Of a stretch of DNA of 5,033 nt, positions 4,738-5,033 are shown in pieces. How positions within the stretch are numbered: the first letter of the stretch is position 1; every line of letters begins with the position of its first letter. This DNA comes from VAZQ01 sp035552735 (lineage in GTDB: Bacteria; Pseudomonadota; Alphaproteobacteria; Rhizobiales; Xanthobacteraceae), in NCBI GenBank assembly GCA_035552735.1, contig DASZKX010000191.1:1-5033 (forward strand). Direction: 5' to 3'. Made by a program: the position numbers and the translations under genes. The notes beneath the pieces were generated by a model. It saw only the letters and a program-made list of their open reading frames with translations, had not been told where the DNA came from and ran no database searches.

Positions 4738-4791
4738 TGCGGCATGAGGTGGCTGCGGCATGAGGTGGCTTCGGCACGAGGTGTCTGCGGC
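4738..4791. repeat. 16-bp tandem repeat, about 3.4 copies
   Basis: Unit TGCGGCATGAGGTGGC occurs at 4738-4753 and 4754-4769 identically. A third copy at 4770-4785 has three changes, and a six-base partial copy (TGCGGC) follows at 4786-4791. The first copy also forms an odd palindrome with the preceding bases, CTCATG-CGG-CATGAG (4734-4748). The array lies between the urtA-like stop and the hairpin at 4684-4707. It may be slippage-derived 3' spacer or a protein-binding array. Confidence 0.7.
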
Positions 4792-4799
4792 GGGCGCGA

Positions 4800-5033
4800 T
4801 CAGCCGCCGCCGCACTTGTTGGTCACCTTGTTGTAGTTGCCGCACTTGAGCTTCACCCAGTCGGCGACCAAGTCCTTGGAGCCTTCCAGATACGGCGACC
4901 AGGCCGCCCCCGGCACCAGGTCGGGGGTCTTGTAGACCACGTTGAACTGGCCGTCGGCCCGGATCTCGCCGATATAGACCGGCTTGGTGATGTGGTGGTT
5001 CGGCAACATGGTCGACATGCCGCCCGTCAGGTT
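4800..5033 (-). CDS. urtA: Urea-type ABC transporter substrate-binding protein, C-terminal part
   Basis: The frame is open to the right edge, so only the last 77 residues are seen, from NLTGGM to KCGGG. They match the C-terminus of UrtA (FmdD-like, type 1 periplasmic binding fold): PNHHITKPVYIGEIRADGQF (11-30), then YKTPDLVPGAAWSPYL, then SKDLVADW, then CGNYN-x4-KCGGG. UrtA captures urea in the periplasm for the UrtBCDE permease. An ATG at 5018 in this frame is an internal Met, not the start. Unlike the usual urtABCDE order, the next gene is a cysteine hydrolase and not urtB. The protein may therefore be an orphan or duplicated binding protein, possibly for another urea-like ligand. Confidence 0.85.
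   Translation of the reverse strand, partial: NLTGGMSTMLPNHHITKPVYIGEIRADGQFNVVYKTPDLVPGAAWSPYLEGSKDLVADWVKLKCGNYNKVTNKCGGG

Noticed and set aside
3944..4747. 267-codon plus-strand frame opposite the cysteine hydrolase gene
   Set aside because: Mirror of a strongly recognised isochorismatase-fold gene; no motif of its own.
4738..4791. Possible CRISPR array
   Set aside because: The 16-bp units are directly abutting without spacers and are too short; this is a simple tandem repeat.

Overview
The window is GC-rich DNA from a soil or rhizosphere alphaproteobacterium, most likely of the order Hyphomicrobiales (Bradyrhizobium / Rhodoplanes relatives). This placement is an inference from the 'AADLKLKAPPPPP' start of the mature porin, the GC-rich codon use and the types of genes present; no rRNA or other taxonomic marker is included.

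Every supported gene lies on the minus strand, so transcription runs from right to left. In that order: the 3' end of a urea-type ABC transporter substrate-binding protein gene (urtA-like, 4800-5033, cut by the right edge); an isochorismatase-fold cysteine hydrolase closely resembling biuret hydrolase (3878-4555); a 456-nt regulatory gap; an outer-membrane beta-barrel protein (2411-3421); an NCS2/AzgA-type nucleobase permease (612-2204); an AtzG-like DUF4089 subunit (39-347); and the first 8 codons of the next gene (1-24), whose position predicts an AtzE-type amidase.

Together these look like a nitrogen-scavenging locus for urea-like or N-heterocyclic compounds. The porin would admit the compound through the outer membrane and the NCS2 permease and urea-type ABC system through the inner membrane. 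The BiuH/TrtA-like hydrolase and the AtzE-AtzG amidase would then strip ammonia from biuret, triuret or carboxybiuret-like intermediates. Substrates are inferred from family knowledge, not shown by the sequence.

The most informative non-coding stretch is 3422-3877. It carries a near-consensus sigma-54 promoter (TGGCACG-N4-TTGC, 3605-3619) pointing at the porin gene. Upstream of that promoter is a dense set of dyads (3680-3802), including a perfect 16-bp palindrome, CAATTGTATACAATTG, of the kind bound by FCD-type GntR regulators. This suggests combined nitrogen and substrate control. GC-rich hairpins separate several genes (455-487, 2367-2399, 4684-4707), so the cluster is probably several transcription units or an attenuated operon rather than one tight operon. 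A 16-bp tandem repeat (4738-4791) lies just after urtA.
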